The notes: generated by a model not told the origin, from the letters alone. A stretch of DNA of 64,000 nt from Nonomuraea antri (GCF_013283785.1 NZ_JABCPZ010000003.1:1-64000), one strand, 5' to 3'; shown: positions 10,167 to 21,643, numbered from the stretch's first letter. A program made the numbers and translations.

Positions 10167-10221
10167 ATGCTTGCTTGTGTAAGGCCACCAGTCACCATAA
10201 ATCACGACATAATGGTCGATT

Positions 10222-10809
10222 GTGGCGATTGAATTGGTATGGCCGGAAAAGACGGACGAGGACGTGCTGGCCGGCGTACACCGGGTGCTGCACGCCGTCG
10301 TCGAGCTGGGCGGAGCCGTCGGCTACCTGGCGCCGCCCGCGCGCGAGTCCACCGACCCGTGGGTGGAGAGCGTGCTCGCCGCGGTCAGAGCCGGCGACGC
10401 CGCGCTCGCGCTGGCCACCGTGGACGGCACGATCGAGGCCATGGGCCTGTGGCGGCGCGACGGCGAGCCGGTCTTCCGCCACTCGGCCGACCTCGGCAAG
10501 ATCATGGCCCACCCGGCGGCCCGCGGCCTCGGCCTGGGCAGGCTCGTCGTCTCCGCGCTCATCGACAGCGCCCGCCGCGCCGGGCTGGAGAACCTGCGGC
10601 TCGGCGTGCGCGGCAACAACCACGGCGCCATCGAACTGTACGAGGAACTCGGCTTCCGCGAGTGGGGCCGGCTGCCGAACTCCATCGAGGTCGGCGACGA
10701 GCGTTTCGACGACGTACGCATGTACCTGGACCTTGGCAAAGCACCGCACGTCGTGTCGCACGGCGCGGCCCCGGGCGGTCCCGGCTCTTCACCCCGACGC
10801 CGCGGTTAA
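10222..10809 (+). CDS. GNAT-family N-acetyltransferase
   Basis: This 195-residue protein has the acetyl-CoA pyrophosphate loop HPAARGLGLGR and the following NNHGAIELYEELGF block of GNAT acetyltransferases. The last 20 residues are Gly/Pro/Arg-rich and probably disordered. The start is GTG at 10222; no clear ribosome-binding site precedes it. The acceptor is unknown. Confidence 0.8.
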   Translation: MAIELVWPEKTDEDVLAGVHRVLHAVVELGGAVGYLAPPARESTDPWVESVLAAVRAGDAALALATVDGTIEAMGLWRRDGEPVFRHSADLGKIMAHPAARGLGLGRLVVSALIDSARRAGLENLRLGVRGNNHGAIELYEELGFREWGRLPNSIEVGDERFDDVRMYLDLGKAPHVVSHGAAPGGPGSSPRRRG

Positions 10810-10883
10810 CCCAACAAACCGGCAAGAAGCGCATACATCCCCAGGTCGAAGGGCAAGGTCCCATCATCTGGAGGATGGTGGCG

Positions 10884-11954
10884 ATGGCATTTCGACTGCT
10901 CGGCAAGCTCGCGTACGGCACTCGGTACAACAAGATTCCCTGGGGGCAACGGGTCTACGTACGACCCGGTGAACGGCTGGTCCGCGAGGCCCAGTGGCGG
11001 TGGCTGATCCAGCGGGCGCCGGTCGTGCCGCTGGACGACTACCAGCGGATGCGGCCGCTCGGCGAGATCGAGGAATTCCTCAGCTGCATGATGTGCGGGG
11101 AGTCCCGCCAGCAGCCCCTGTACCAGCCCACCGGCGGCAAGGGATGGCGCTACCACGTCGTCCGCTGCCCCTCCTGCGGGTTCCTCTACCGCAACCCCAA
11201 CGTCCGCCCCGAGCGGCTCGGCGACCTGTACGCCACCGGCTACAGCAACTTCCTGACCGGCGAGTACGCGGCCAACCGGCAGCGCCGCTACCGCCTGACC
11301 ATGGAGGCGTTCTCACCGGTCTTCGAGGACGGCACCGGACGGCGGCTGCTCGACTTCGGCTCGGGTGTCGGGCTGTTCCTCGAACTGGCCGAGCAGCGCG
11401 GCTTCGACGGCTACGGCGTGGACCTGTCCGCCGACTCCGTCGCCCAGGCCAACGAGCGGCTGACCAAGGCACGCACGTACTTCGGCGCGCCCGAGGACGT
11501 GCCGGAGATCGCCGAGGGCGGCTTCGACGTGATCACGCTCTGGTCGGTGCTGGCGCACCTGCCCCGCCCGCTGGAGGACTTCACCACGTTCCGCCGGCTG
11601 ATGGCGCCCGGCGGCGTGCTGCTCATCCTGACCGTGAACGCGCGCTCGCTGCTGCTCAAGGCGTACGGGTCGAAGTGGAGCGGCTTCACCAAGAACCACC
11701 TGATGTTCTACTCGTCCAGGACCGTGCCCACCCTGCTAAAGCGCACCGGCTTCGCGGGCGTGGCCTTCGCCCCGCACTACGGCGACACGATCGAGGCGGG
11801 CACGACGCGGATGTCCGGCCGCCTGCCCGACCGGCTGCGGCGCACCGTCGAGCGCAGCGACGGCGGGAACATGATGCGCGTGCTGGCCTTCGCCGACGAG
11901 GAGGCCATCCAGCGGTGGGGCGGCTCGCTGAAGGTGCACCGGCTGCAGACGTAA
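10884..11954 (+). CDS. SAM-dependent methyltransferase with N-terminal zinc-ribbon
   Basis: This 356-residue protein has four cysteines (Cys68, Cys71, Cys95, Cys98) in CMMC and CPSC, forming a probable zinc ribbon. A class I methyltransferase domain follows, with motif I LLDFGSGVG (155-163) and later VDLSADS. This arrangement is seen in methyltransferases acting on sugar or polyketide precursors, but no biosynthetic cluster is nearby. I chose the ATG at 10884, because GGAGG at 10870 is 9 bases upstream; the ATG at 10875 would touch it. The acceptor is unknown. Confidence 0.78.
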   Translation: MAFRLLGKLAYGTRYNKIPWGQRVYVRPGERLVREAQWRWLIQRAPVVPLDDYQRMRPLGEIEEFLSCMMCGESRQQPLYQPTGGKGWRYHVVRCPSCGFLYRNPNVRPERLGDLYATGYSNFLTGEYAANRQRRYRLTMEAFSPVFEDGTGRRLLDFGSGVGLFLELAEQRGFDGYGVDLSADSVAQANERLTKARTYFGAPEDVPEIAEGGFDVITLWSVLAHLPRPLEDFTTFRRLMAPGGVLLILTVNARSLLLKAYGSKWSGFTKNHLMFYSSRTVPTLLKRTGFAGVAFAPHYGDTIEAGTTRMSGRLPDRLRRTVERSDGGNMMRVLAFADEEAIQRWGGSLKVHRLQT

Positions 11955-11964
11955 GATCGGGGGC

Positions 11965-12672
11965 ATGGAACTGGCCCCTGGAGTACGTGTCGCCGTCACC
12001 GATCGGCACGGCGGGGTCAGCGCGCCGCCGTTCGGGTCGCGCAACCTCGGCGGCCTGGTCGGCGACGACCCGGAGGCGGTGCGCGCGAACCGCGCCGGCG
12101 TGGCGGCCGAGCTGGGCGTGCGCGCGGTCGTGTTCATGCGCCAGGTGCACGGCGCCGAGATCGCGTACGTGAGCGAGCCGTTCGGCGACGACCCGCCACC
12201 GGTCGACGGCGTGTTCACCACCGAGCCGGGGCTGGCGCTGGCCTCGCTCGGCGCCGACTGCCCCGCCGTGCTGGTGGCCGACCCGCACGCCCGCCTGGTC
12301 GGCGCGGCGCACTCCGGGCGGCCCGGCACCGCGGCGGGCATCGCCACCGCACTGGTCGAGGCGATGGCCGCCAAGGGCGCCGAGCCGGGGCGCATGGTCG
12401 CGCTGATCGGCCCCGGCGCCTGCGGCCGCTGCTATGAGGTGCCCGCCGAGCTGCGCGAACAGGTTGCCTCCCGGGTGCCGGAGACCTGGTCCGACACCTC
12501 GTGGGGCACGCCCGCGCTCGACCTGCGGGCCGGGATCGAGGCGCAGCTGCGCGCGGCCGGGCTGCCCGAGGTGCGACACGACGCCCGGTGCACGATCGAG
12601 GCCGAGGAGCTGTACTCCCACCGCCGCGAGCAGCCCGGCGGCCGCTTCGCCGGCCTGATCTGGCTCACCTGA
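11965..12672 (+). CDS. pgeF: PgeF/YfiH-like multicopper polyphenol oxidase (laccase-domain) protein
   Basis: This 235-residue DUF152 protein has the zinc ligands His62 (RQVHG), Cys99 (GADC) and His116 (AAHSG), and the signature GPGACGRCYEV. Members act as purine nucleoside-cleaving enzymes or correct wrongly incorporated serine in peptidoglycan precursors. In other actinobacteria it often lies beside ftsZ/sepF; here it stands alone 10 bases behind a methyltransferase, so the gene may be a second copy. The symbol is by family. Confidence 0.8.
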   Translation: MELAPGVRVAVTDRHGGVSAPPFGSRNLGGLVGDDPEAVRANRAGVAAELGVRAVVFMRQVHGAEIAYVSEPFGDDPPPVDGVFTTEPGLALASLGADCPAVLVADPHARLVGAAHSGRPGTAAGIATALVEAMAAKGAEPGRMVALIGPGACGRCYEVPAELREQVASRVPETWSDTSWGTPALDLRAGIEAQLRAAGLPEVRHDARCTIEAEELYSHRREQPGGRFAGLIWLT

Positions 12673-12676
12673 GGCG

Positions 12677-13018
12677 TCAGCGCGACCGGTTGAACACCAG
12701 GTTCACCAGCACGATGCCTCCCCAGACGAACAACAGCGCCGGAGTGGCCTCACCCCCGTTCACGACCACCATGACCAGGGTGAGCAGGGTGCCGAGCGAG
12801 AGGGAGACGATGGCCAGCGCCAGCCGCTGACCGTCGGTGGCCCTGCTCCGCTTGGCCAGGTCCTTGGCCGCGGACGCGGTCGCGAGCCGTTCGTCCACCC
12901 GCCGGTCGACCTCCTGCGCCATCTTGTCGAGGAACGACTCGACCAGCGCGTCCTCGAAGTCCGGGCCGAGATCTCGGCGGGCGGACACGGCGGCCTTGAG
13001 TTCATCACCGGTGCTCAT
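12677..13018 (-). CDS. small two-helix membrane protein
   Basis: This 113-residue protein has an acidic/basic helical N-terminal half (1-65) and two membrane segments (about 68-88 and 92-108). It ends NLVFNRSR, with charges suggesting a cytoplasmic N-domain. Unnamed actinobacterial proteins of this shape exist; I do not recognise a function. It is convergent with the PgeF-like gene (4-base gap). Confidence 0.6.
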   Translation of the reverse strand: MSTGDELKAAVSARRDLGPDFEDALVESFLDKMAQEVDRRVDERLATASAAKDLAKRSRATDGQRLALAIVSLSLGTLLTLVMVVVNGGEATPALLFVWGGIVLVNLVFNRSR

Positions 13019-13045
13019 ATGACGAGATATAGCCGATTTTCCGGG

Positions 13046-14200
13046 CTAACGGGCGAGGATGTCGTCAAGATCGTACGAGACGGGCCGTTCGAGCTGCTCG
13101 TAAGTGCACGATTCGGGCGTGCGGTCGGGACGCCAGCGCCGCCACTGCGCGGTGTGCCGGAACCTGTCGCCCTCCATCTGGTCGTAGGCCACCTCGATGA
13201 CCAGCTCCGGCCGCAGCGGGATGAACGACAGGTCCTTCTTGGCGTTCCACCGCGACACCGCGCCCGGCATGCGCTGCCCGCCGGTGGACGGCCCGGCCGC
13301 CGGCTGCCCCATGTTGGCCAGGCCCTGGTCGGCCCAGGCGCCCCACGGATGCTCGCCCAGCTTGGCGATGTACGGCTTGAGCTCCTCGACCAGCTCGGCC
13401 CTGCGGGCCATCGGGAACGACGCGGCCACGCCCACGTGGTGCAGCCGGCCGTCGTCGCCGTAGAGCCCGAGCAGGATCGAGCCCACGATCGGCCCGGACT
13501 TGTGCTCGCGGTAACCGGCGATCACCACGTCGGCGGTGCGCTCGTGCTTGACCTTGAACATGGTCCGCTTGTCCGGCACGTACGGCTGATCGCCAGGCTT
13601 GACCACGATGCCGTCGAGCCCGGCGCCCTCGAACGTCTCGAACCACTCGGCCGCCCGCTCTTCGCTGGTGGTGACCGGGGTGAGCCGCACCGAGCCGCCC
13701 TTCTCCGGGAAGATCGACTCGAGCCTGGCCCTGCGGTCGGCGAACGGCTGCTCCATCAGCGATTCGTCGCCCAGCGCCAGCAGGTCGAACGCGATGAACG
13801 AGGCCGGCGTCTGCTCCGACAACATCTTGACCCGCGAGGCCGCCGGATGGATGCGCTGCTGCAACGCGTCGAAGTCGAGCTGCGACCCGCGCGGCAGCAC
13901 GATCTCGCCGTCGACCACGCACCGCTCGGGCAGCTCGGCCTTGACCGCCTCGACCAGCTCGGGGAAGTAGCGCGTGAACGGCCGCTCGTTCCTGCTGCCC
14001 AGGTAGACCTCGTCGCCGTCGCGGAACACGATGCAGCGGAAGCCGTCCCACTTGGGCTCGTAGAACAGCGTGCCGTCCTGCTGGGGCATCTTCTTGACGG
14101 CCTTGGCCAGCATCGGCGGCACCGGCGGCCGGACCGGCAGGTTCGGCACCGGCTCCGGCTCGGGCGCCGCGTCGGCCGGCGGGCTGATCGGGTCGCTCAT
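13046..14200 (-). CDS. ligC: ATP-dependent DNA ligase (LigC-type)
   Basis: This 384-residue ligase seals DNA nicks with ATP. The adenylated Lys50 lies in YEPKWDG (motif I), and further nucleotidyl-transferase motifs include VDGEIVL and DGIVVK. An OB-fold domain fills the C-terminus. It lacks the polymerase and nuclease domains of LigD, matching the accessory LigC repair ligases of actinobacteria. The ATG overlaps the TGA of the upstream reductase gene (ATGA), so the two are translationally coupled. Confidence 0.85.
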   Translation of the reverse strand: MSDPISPPADAAPEPEPVPNLPVRPPVPPMLAKAVKKMPQQDGTLFYEPKWDGFRCIVFRDGDEVYLGSRNERPFTRYFPELVEAVKAELPERCVVDGEIVLPRGSQLDFDALQQRIHPAASRVKMLSEQTPASFIAFDLLALGDESLMEQPFADRRARLESIFPEKGGSVRLTPVTTSEERAAEWFETFEGAGLDGIVVKPGDQPYVPDKRTMFKVKHERTADVVIAGYREHKSGPIVGSILLGLYGDDGRLHHVGVAASFPMARRAELVEELKPYIAKLGEHPWGAWADQGLANMGQPAAGPSTGGQRMPGAVSRWNAKKDLSFIPLRPELVIEVAYDQMEGDRFRHTAQWRRWRPDRTPESCTYEQLERPVSYDLDDILAR

Positions 14201-14919
14201 GCGGTCAACTCCCTCGTGTACTTGCAGAAGAGGAAGCCCTCCTCCTCCAGCACCTGACTGAGGCGCAGCGGCACCTCGGACGGGCTGCCGTTCTGAATGC
14301 GCGCCGCGCCGCCGCCGACCAGCTTCGGGCTGATGGCCAGGCACAGCTCGTCGACCAGGCCGTCGGCCGACAACTGCGCGTTGACCCGCGGCCCGCCCTC
14401 GCACAGCACCCGGGTCAGGCCGCGCTCGTGCAGCTCGCGCACCGCCCGGACCATGTCGACGCTCTCCTCGCCGGCCACGATCAGGTCGGCCCGCTCGGCC
14501 ACCGCACTGCGGCGCTCGTGCGGGGAGTCGGCGCAGGTGATGACGATCGTGCGGCTCGGGCACCGGTCGAACAGGTGGCCGTCGAGATCGAGGTCGAGGC
14601 TGCGGCTGATCACCGCGATGGGCGGCACCTCGGGCCTGCCGTCGCGCAGCCCCTCCCACGACTTGCGTGGTTTGATCACACCGTATCCCTCGGTGCGCAC
14701 GGTCGCGGCCCCCGCCACGACCACGTCGGCCAGGCCGCGCAGAATCCCGAAGATCCGTTTGTCGCCCTTGCTGGACAGGTCGCCCGACCGGCCGTGCAGC
14801 CAGGCCGCGCCGTCGGCGCTGGTCACCATGTTGAGCCGCAGCCACGGTCGCCCCTCGGGGTAGGCGTAGGCGGAGGCGATGTCTGGTTCGTCCTGAATGT
14901 CGGGATAGATGCGGCGCAC
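14197..14919 (-). CDS. RibD C-terminal-type pyrimidine reductase
   Basis: This 240-residue protein has the dihydrofolate-reductase-like fold of the riboflavin-pathway reductase, which uses NADPH to reduce a ribosylamino-pyrimidine. Visible marks are LNMVTSADGA near the start, ADVVVAGAATVRTE, and LCEGGPRVNAQL. It lacks the deaminase half of RibD and there are no other rib genes nearby, so it may act on another substrate. It is coupled to the ligase by an ATGA overlap. Confidence 0.8.
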   Translation of the reverse strand: MRRIYPDIQDEPDIASAYAYPEGRPWLRLNMVTSADGAAWLHGRSGDLSSKGDKRIFGILRGLADVVVAGAATVRTEGYGVIKPRKSWEGLRDGRPEVPPIAVISRSLDLDLDGHLFDRCPSRTIVITCADSPHERRSAVAERADLIVAGEESVDMVRAVRELHERGLTRVLCEGGPRVNAQLSADGLVDELCLAISPKLVGGGAARIQNGSPSEVPLRLSQVLEEEGFLFCKYTRELTA

Positions 14920-15051
14920 CTCTCTACCTTGGCATATCCGGCCGACAATCAGCCGGAGGGGCAGGGGATAGCGCTTTTGCGGTATCGAAGGACGAAACCG
15001 TAGATCTGTGCATAACGTGGCAGCAGGGAACGGGGACTACAGGGAGGCCCA

Positions 15052-15453
15052 GTGGGGCTGCTCAGCGTGACGACGTGGACCACCGCCGCGCTCATCGGGA
15101 TCTACCTGCTCTACCTCTGGCTCTCCGGCGGCGGGCTGCGCGGCCAGGCGGCCAAGGTCACGCGCTTCCCGGTGGCGCTGATCTTCTCGCATCCGGCGCT
15201 GGCCGTGACGTCGCTGGGCTGCTGGGTGGCCCACCTGATGACCGGCAACCGGGCGCTGGCCTGGGTCGCGTTCGGCGGGCTCACGGTGGCGGCGCTGCTC
15301 GGGTTCACCATGTTCACCCGCTGGCTGGGCAGCGGCAGGCACAAGAAGGGCGCCGACGCGTTCCCGGTGCTGGCCGTGGCGCTGCACGGGGTGGCCGGCG
15401 TGGTCACGTTCGTGCTGGTGTTCCTCGGCGCCAGCGCCGCCCGCCTGTTTTGA
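15052..15453 (+). CDS. four-helix integral membrane protein
   Basis: This 133-residue protein has hydrophobic segments at about 8-26, 42-62, 68-88 and 103-127, separated by short basic loops. It starts with GTG at 15052 after GGGAGGC-like sequence. I do not recognise the family. It converges on the glgX gene with a 3-base gap. Confidence 0.6.
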   Translation: MGLLSVTTWTTAALIGIYLLYLWLSGGGLRGQAAKVTRFPVALIFSHPALAVTSLGCWVAHLMTGNRALAWVAFGGLTVAALLGFTMFTRWLGSGRHKKGADAFPVLAVALHGVAGVVTFVLVFLGASAARLF

Positions 15454-15456
15454 CCC

Positions 15457-17574
<2,118 letters not shown>

Positions 17575-17607
17575 GTGACCCAATTGTCGCACGCGAAAGC
17601 GTTCTTG

Positions 17608-18033
17608 CTAGAGGAGTTCGGCATTCAAGGTGATCGTGGTGCCCGCCAGTGCCTTGCTGACCGGGCAGTTGGCCTTGGCGGTCTCGGCCGCCTCCTGGAA
17701 CTGCTCGGCCGTGATGCCGGGCACGTGGCCGCGCACGGTGAGCACGATGCCGGTGATGCCCTCGCCGGGCTGGAACGTCACGTCCGCGCTGGTCTGCAGG
17801 GATTCCGGCGGGGTGCCCGCGCCGGCCAGGCCGTGGGAGAGCGCCATCGAGAAGCAGGAGGAGTGCGCGGCGGCGATCAGCTCCTCCGGCGAGGTCTTGC
17901 CGTTCGCGGACTCGGCCCGCGACGGCCAGGAGACCTCGAACGTGCCGACGCCCGAGGTGTCGAGCGACACCGTGCCCGAGCCGTCGAGCAGGGCGCCCTT
18001 CCACTGGGTGGTCGCGGTGCGGGTGGTGGCCAT
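17608..18033 (-). CDS. OsmC-family peroxiredoxin
   Basis: This 141-residue protein reduces organic hydroperoxides with two reactive cysteines, Cys60 (SSCFS) and Cys123 (ANCPVSKAL). The alternating-strand start (TTQWKGALLDGSGTV) and length match the OsmC subfamily rather than Ohr. The ATG at 18033 follows GGAGGG by 8 bases. It is divergent from the sigma factor gene across 147 bases. Confidence 0.88.
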   Translation of the reverse strand: MATTRTATTQWKGALLDGSGTVSLDTSGVGTFEVSWPSRAESANGKTSPEELIAAAHSSCFSMALSHGLAGAGTPPESLQTSADVTFQPGEGITGIVLTVRGHVPGITAEQFQEAAETAKANCPVSKALAGTTITLNAELL

Positions 18034-18180
18034 GTGTGTGCTCCCTCCGTGATGCACTACCGACCTTATCGCGCGCATCACAAAGTCTCGGCGGTTGGTC
18101 ATCCGCCTCAACATTTCCGGCGAATAGTGACATGCTCGGGTCGCGGCGCACCCGCCGCCTTGGTCCGGATCACTGGGAGT

Positions 18181-18741
18181 GTGGTGCCAGTGGAGGCACC
18201 GTACGACGACCGCCTGCTGCACCAGCGCGTGGTCGGCGGCGACGAGGCCGCGCTGGGGGAGATCTACGATCGGCTGTCCGCGCTGATCTTCGGTCTTGCG
18301 CTGCGCGTCACCAGGGACCGTGTGATCGCCGAGGACATCACGCAGGAGGTGTTCCTGGTCTTCTGGGAACGTCCACTGGCCTACGACCCCGACCGCGGCA
18401 CGCTGCGCGCCTGGCTGGCCACGATCGCGCACCGCCGCGCGGTCGACCACGTCAGGGCCGAGGAGCGCCGCCGCGTCTCCTCGATCGGGCCCAGGCTCTT
18501 CGAGCGCGACCCGCCGAGGCTGGAGGAGACGGTGCTCGCCGCCGACGAGGCGAAACGGGTCCGCCAGGCGGTCACGGCCCTGCCGGAGGGCTTACGCCAG
18601 GCGGTCGAACTGGCCTATTTCGGGGGACGTACCTATCGTCAGGTAGGCGAGGAACTGGGCGTGCCCGAGGGCACGGCCAAATCGCGCATCCGGCTGGCAC
18701 TACGGCGCCTGGCGGACGCGCTGGCGGAGGAAGAGGTCTGA
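18181..18741 (+). CDS. ECF-type RNA polymerase sigma factor
   Basis: This 186-residue sigma-70 family protein has region 2 (LALRVTRDRVIAEDITQEVFL) and region 4 helix-turn-helix (TYRQVGEELGVPEGTAKSRI) without the other regions. The start is taken at the GTG at 18181; GTG codons at 18184 and 18190 are alternatives. It overlaps the following DinB-like gene by one base (TGATG), so that neighbour is the likely modulator instead of a usual zinc-finger anti-sigma factor. Confidence 0.85.
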   Translation: MVPVEAPYDDRLLHQRVVGGDEAALGEIYDRLSALIFGLALRVTRDRVIAEDITQEVFLVFWERPLAYDPDRGTLRAWLATIAHRRAVDHVRAEERRRVSSIGPRLFERDPPRLEETVLAADEAKRVRQAVTALPEGLRQAVELAYFGGRTYRQVGEELGVPEGTAKSRIRLALRRLADALAEEEV

Positions 18742-19640
18742 TGGAGCCCGTCGAGCGTCTCTACCTGGACGCGCTGATGGAGGACCCGGCGGTGCCCGCC
18801 GGGTCCCTGCGGCCCCAGCTCCTGGCCGGGGCCCGGGCCAGACGCAGGCCCGCCGCCCCCACCGCGACCTGGGCCGAGCCGTACGCGGGCCGGGTGGCCG
18901 CCATGGACGCCCTGCTGGCCTCCGCCATGGACGACGACTGGTCGCGGACCATCGTCGAAGGCTGGACGCTGCAGGAACTCGTCGCCCACCTGGCCGCCAA
19001 GGACGGGCTCATCGCCGCCGCCGTCGGCGCCCCCGTCCTCGGCCCGCCGCTGGCGGCGATCGACTCGGCCGGGCGCACGCGAGACGTCCAGGCCTACGAG
19101 CGGGAGCGCAGCCCCGAGCAGACCCGCAGGGACTGGCGCGCCCAGGCCGACGCGCTCTGCCGCCACCTGGCCGCGCTCGACCCCGGCACGCTCGCCACCC
19201 TGGACGGCATGGAGGTCGCGATCAGCGACCACATGCTGGCCAGGTGCCTGGAGACCTGGGTGCACACCGACGACGCCGCCAAGGTGGCGCACGTCCGGCT
19301 GCCGCACCCGGTGCCCCAGCACATCCACCCGACGGCCGACCTGTGCGCGCGGCTGCTGCCGTGGACGATGCTGTTCTCCGGCCTCGACGGCTCGGGCCGC
19401 ACGATCCTGCTCACGCTGACCGGCCCGGGCGGCGGGGAGTGGCGCATGCCGCTGGGCATCTCCGACGCGGCCCCCGGCGAGCCCGAGGCCCACATCACCG
19501 CCGACGTGGTGGACTTCTGCTTCCTGCTCGGCGGCAGAAGGCGCCCGGGCGGCCCGGACGGCATCGCCGTCGAGATCGCCGGCGACCAGGCCCTGGCCCA
19601 CGACGTCATCGCCACCGCCCCCGCCCTCTCGGGCCCGTAG
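18741..19640 (+). CDS. maleylpyruvate-isomerase-like (DinB-fold) protein coupled to the sigma factor
   Basis: This 299-residue protein has a DinB/mycothiol-dependent maleylpyruvate isomerase N-terminal fold from about residue 45. Characteristic metal-ligand helices are LQELVAHLAAKDG and CLETWVHTDDAAK. A C-terminal domain follows (HITADVVDFCFLLGG). The first 40 residues are an added segment. Such proteins bind a metal and sometimes mycothiol. Its ATG overlaps the sigma factor stop, suggesting coupled translation and a sensory or anti-sigma role, which is inference only. Confidence 0.75.
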   Translation: MEPVERLYLDALMEDPAVPAGSLRPQLLAGARARRRPAAPTATWAEPYAGRVAAMDALLASAMDDDWSRTIVEGWTLQELVAHLAAKDGLIAAAVGAPVLGPPLAAIDSAGRTRDVQAYERERSPEQTRRDWRAQADALCRHLAALDPGTLATLDGMEVAISDHMLARCLETWVHTDDAAKVAHVRLPHPVPQHIHPTADLCARLLPWTMLFSGLDGSGRTILLTLTGPGGGEWRMPLGISDAAPGEPEAHITADVVDFCFLLGGRRRPGGPDGIAVEIAGDQALAHDVIATAPALSGP

Positions 19641-19646
19641 TCGTCG

Positions 19647-20771
19647 ATGCTCGTTCTGCTGCGGCTGCTCCGGGCGGCGATGGCGGTCATCGTGCTGGCC
19701 TGCGGCTTGTCCGGCTCCACCGTGCCCAGGCCACTGCCCAGGCTGCCGGAGGCCGGGGAGACGTGGCCGCTCTTCCAGGTCCCGGCAGTGATCGAGGGGT
19801 TCGGCGCGGCGACCCCCGTCGCCGCGCTCGGCGACCGCGAGGTCCTGATGCGGACCGGCAAGGCGATGCTGATCTACGACCGCCGCACCGCCCGGCACCG
19901 CGTCCTGGCCAGGGCGCCCAGGGGAGAGCGGTTCACCGGGCCGATGAAGGCGGTCGTCCTGCCCGGCGAGATCGTCTGGATCAACGGCTCCGACGTGCCG
20001 ACCTCCCTGTGGCGGGCGCCTCGCGCCGGCGGCCCCGCCCGGCGCGTGCTCGACCGGTTCCCCAGCGAGGACCTGGTCGCCGGGATGGCGGTCGAGGCAG
20101 GCACGGTGGTGTGGTGGGGATACCACGGCCCGGCCTACGAGCTTCCGCCGGCGGGTGGCGAGCCGCGACTCGTCCGGCCCGCGGGGTTCGGCTCCGTCAG
20201 CCGCTGGCCCTGGGCGCACGACCGCCACGGCGACGTCGTCAACCTCCGCACCGGCGAGAAGCGTGACATGGCGGGGGGCGGCCTGCGGGATTGGCGTCAC
20301 TGCGGCCCCGAGTGGTGCGTGGGCGGCAGCCCGGACGACACGGAGGCCGAAGTGGTGGTGCAGCGCCTGGACGGCTCCGGCCGGCGGCGCGTGCACGGCA
20401 AGATCATGCCGGACGGAGTCTTCGCGGGCGAGCGGTACGGGGTGTTCGACGCGCCCGAATGGGCCCGCGACGAGAAGATGATCGACCAGGGCAGATCGGG
20501 CGACGTCTGGGGGGACGCGGTGGTGGTCCACGACCGCTGCACCGGGAAGACCGGCCTGATCGACCCTCCCGAGCTGACGGAGCCGGACGAGGCGCCGGTG
20601 AACCCGGCCGGACTCGGCTACCCGAGCCTGATCCGCGGCGGAGGCGACGCGGCGGGCCTGCTCATGTACTGGCCGTGGATGAGGGACCGGTACACGGTGC
20701 TCGCCCTGCCCGCGCCGTCCGCCACGGAACCCTGCCAGGACGACGGGCGGGTCAGCAGGCTCAGGCGATGA
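19647..20771 (+). CDS. exported protein of unknown function, beta-propeller-like
   Basis: This 374-residue protein has an N-terminal hydrophobic helix (about 3-24, possible signal peptide or anchor). Repeating strand-rich blocks such as GEIVWINGSDVPTSLWRAP, AGTVVWWGYHGPAYEL and GDAVVVHDRCTGKTGLI suggest a propeller. Cysteine pairs near the C-terminus could form disulfides outside the cell. It follows the DinB-like gene by 6 bases and is probably the third operon member. Its 3' end overlaps the convergent glycohydrolase gene by 11 bases. Confidence 0.55.
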   Translation: MLVLLRLLRAAMAVIVLACGLSGSTVPRPLPRLPEAGETWPLFQVPAVIEGFGAATPVAALGDREVLMRTGKAMLIYDRRTARHRVLARAPRGERFTGPMKAVVLPGEIVWINGSDVPTSLWRAPRAGGPARRVLDRFPSEDLVAGMAVEAGTVVWWGYHGPAYELPPAGGEPRLVRPAGFGSVSRWPWAHDRHGDVVNLRTGEKRDMAGGGLRDWRHCGPEWCVGGSPDDTEAEVVVQRLDGSGRRRVHGKIMPDGVFAGERYGVFDAPEWARDEKMIDQGRSGDVWGDAVVVHDRCTGKTGLIDPPELTEPDEAPVNPAGLGYPSLIRGGGDAAGLLMYWPWMRDRYTVLALPAPSATEPCQDDGRVSRLRR

Positions 20772-21621
20772 ACGAGAACCAGGCCGGGAGCGGGTCGCGG
20801 CGTTCCCGCCACGCCTCGGGCGGGCCGCCGAGTATGCCGCCGACGATCGCCGCCGTCGTGTCCATGTCGCCGCCCACCGCCACGCACGAGCGCACCGCCC
20901 GCTCGTAGTCGCCCCGGTGCCTGGCGGCCAGCCACAGCGTGAACGGGACCGTGTCCTGGGCGGTGATGCGCGAGCCGTTGCCGAGCCGCCGCGCCGCCTC
21001 GTGCGGGTCGTCCGTCTGCAGGCTCCTGGCCAGCTCGACGCCGCGCCGCAGGTAGCCGGGCCGCAGGTGGTCGAGGACGGCCTCGAACAGGTCGCCTTCG
21101 TCACCGGCGGCGACGTGCGCGGCCGCCACGGCCACCGCCACCGCGCCCGCGACCCCCTCCGGGTGCGCGTGCGTCACCTCCGCCGACCGCGCTGCCTCGG
21201 CCGCCGCCCGCGCCGGGTCGCCCGCGAAGTACGCGCCCAGCGGCGCGACCCGCATGGCCGCGCCGTTGCCGTAGGAGCCGTTGCCGCCGAAGCCCTCGGT
21301 GGTCGCCTTGGCCCACGGCACGCCGTCCCTGACCTTCATCAGCAGCGCGAACGCCCCGGCGCCGTAGCCCCGCCGGCGATCGAGCCTGGCGGCGAAGTCG
21401 GCGGCCAGGGCGTCCTGGTCGACGTGGTCGCGGCGGATCAGCAGCTCCGTGACCGAGCAGGCCATCTCGGTGTCGTCGGACCAGGGCCAGTCGCCGGGCG
21501 GCACCCCGGTCCACGGGTCGAGACCCCGGTTGGACAGCAGGAAGTACTGGTCGCCGAAGGCGTCGGCGACGGACAGCCCGGTCAGCGAGGCGAGCGCCCG
21601 CTCGGCACGAGTGGTATCCAT
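20761..21621 (-). CDS. ADP-ribosylglycohydrolase family protein
   Basis: This 286-residue protein has the metal-binding marks of the DraG family: WSDDTEM early, GNGAAMRVAPLG in the middle and GGDMDTTAAIVGGILG near the end. These enzymes use magnesium to remove ADP-ribose from proteins or nucleic acid, or hydrolyse related N- or O-glycosidic bonds. The target is not predictable. It begins close to the start-facing end of the ankyrin/HEAT gene (21644), with which it may be co-transcribed. Confidence 0.85.
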   Translation of the reverse strand: MDTTRAERALASLTGLSVADAFGDQYFLLSNRGLDPWTGVPPGDWPWSDDTEMACSVTELLIRRDHVDQDALAADFAARLDRRRGYGAGAFALLMKVRDGVPWAKATTEGFGGNGSYGNGAAMRVAPLGAYFAGDPARAAAEAARSAEVTHAHPEGVAGAVAVAVAAAHVAAGDEGDLFEAVLDHLRPGYLRRGVELARSLQTDDPHEAARRLGNGSRITAQDTVPFTLWLAARHRGDYERAVRSCVAVGGDMDTTAAIVGGILGGPPEAWRERRDPLPAWFSFIA

Positions 21622-21643
21622 GCCGACATGGTGGCCCCGGCGG

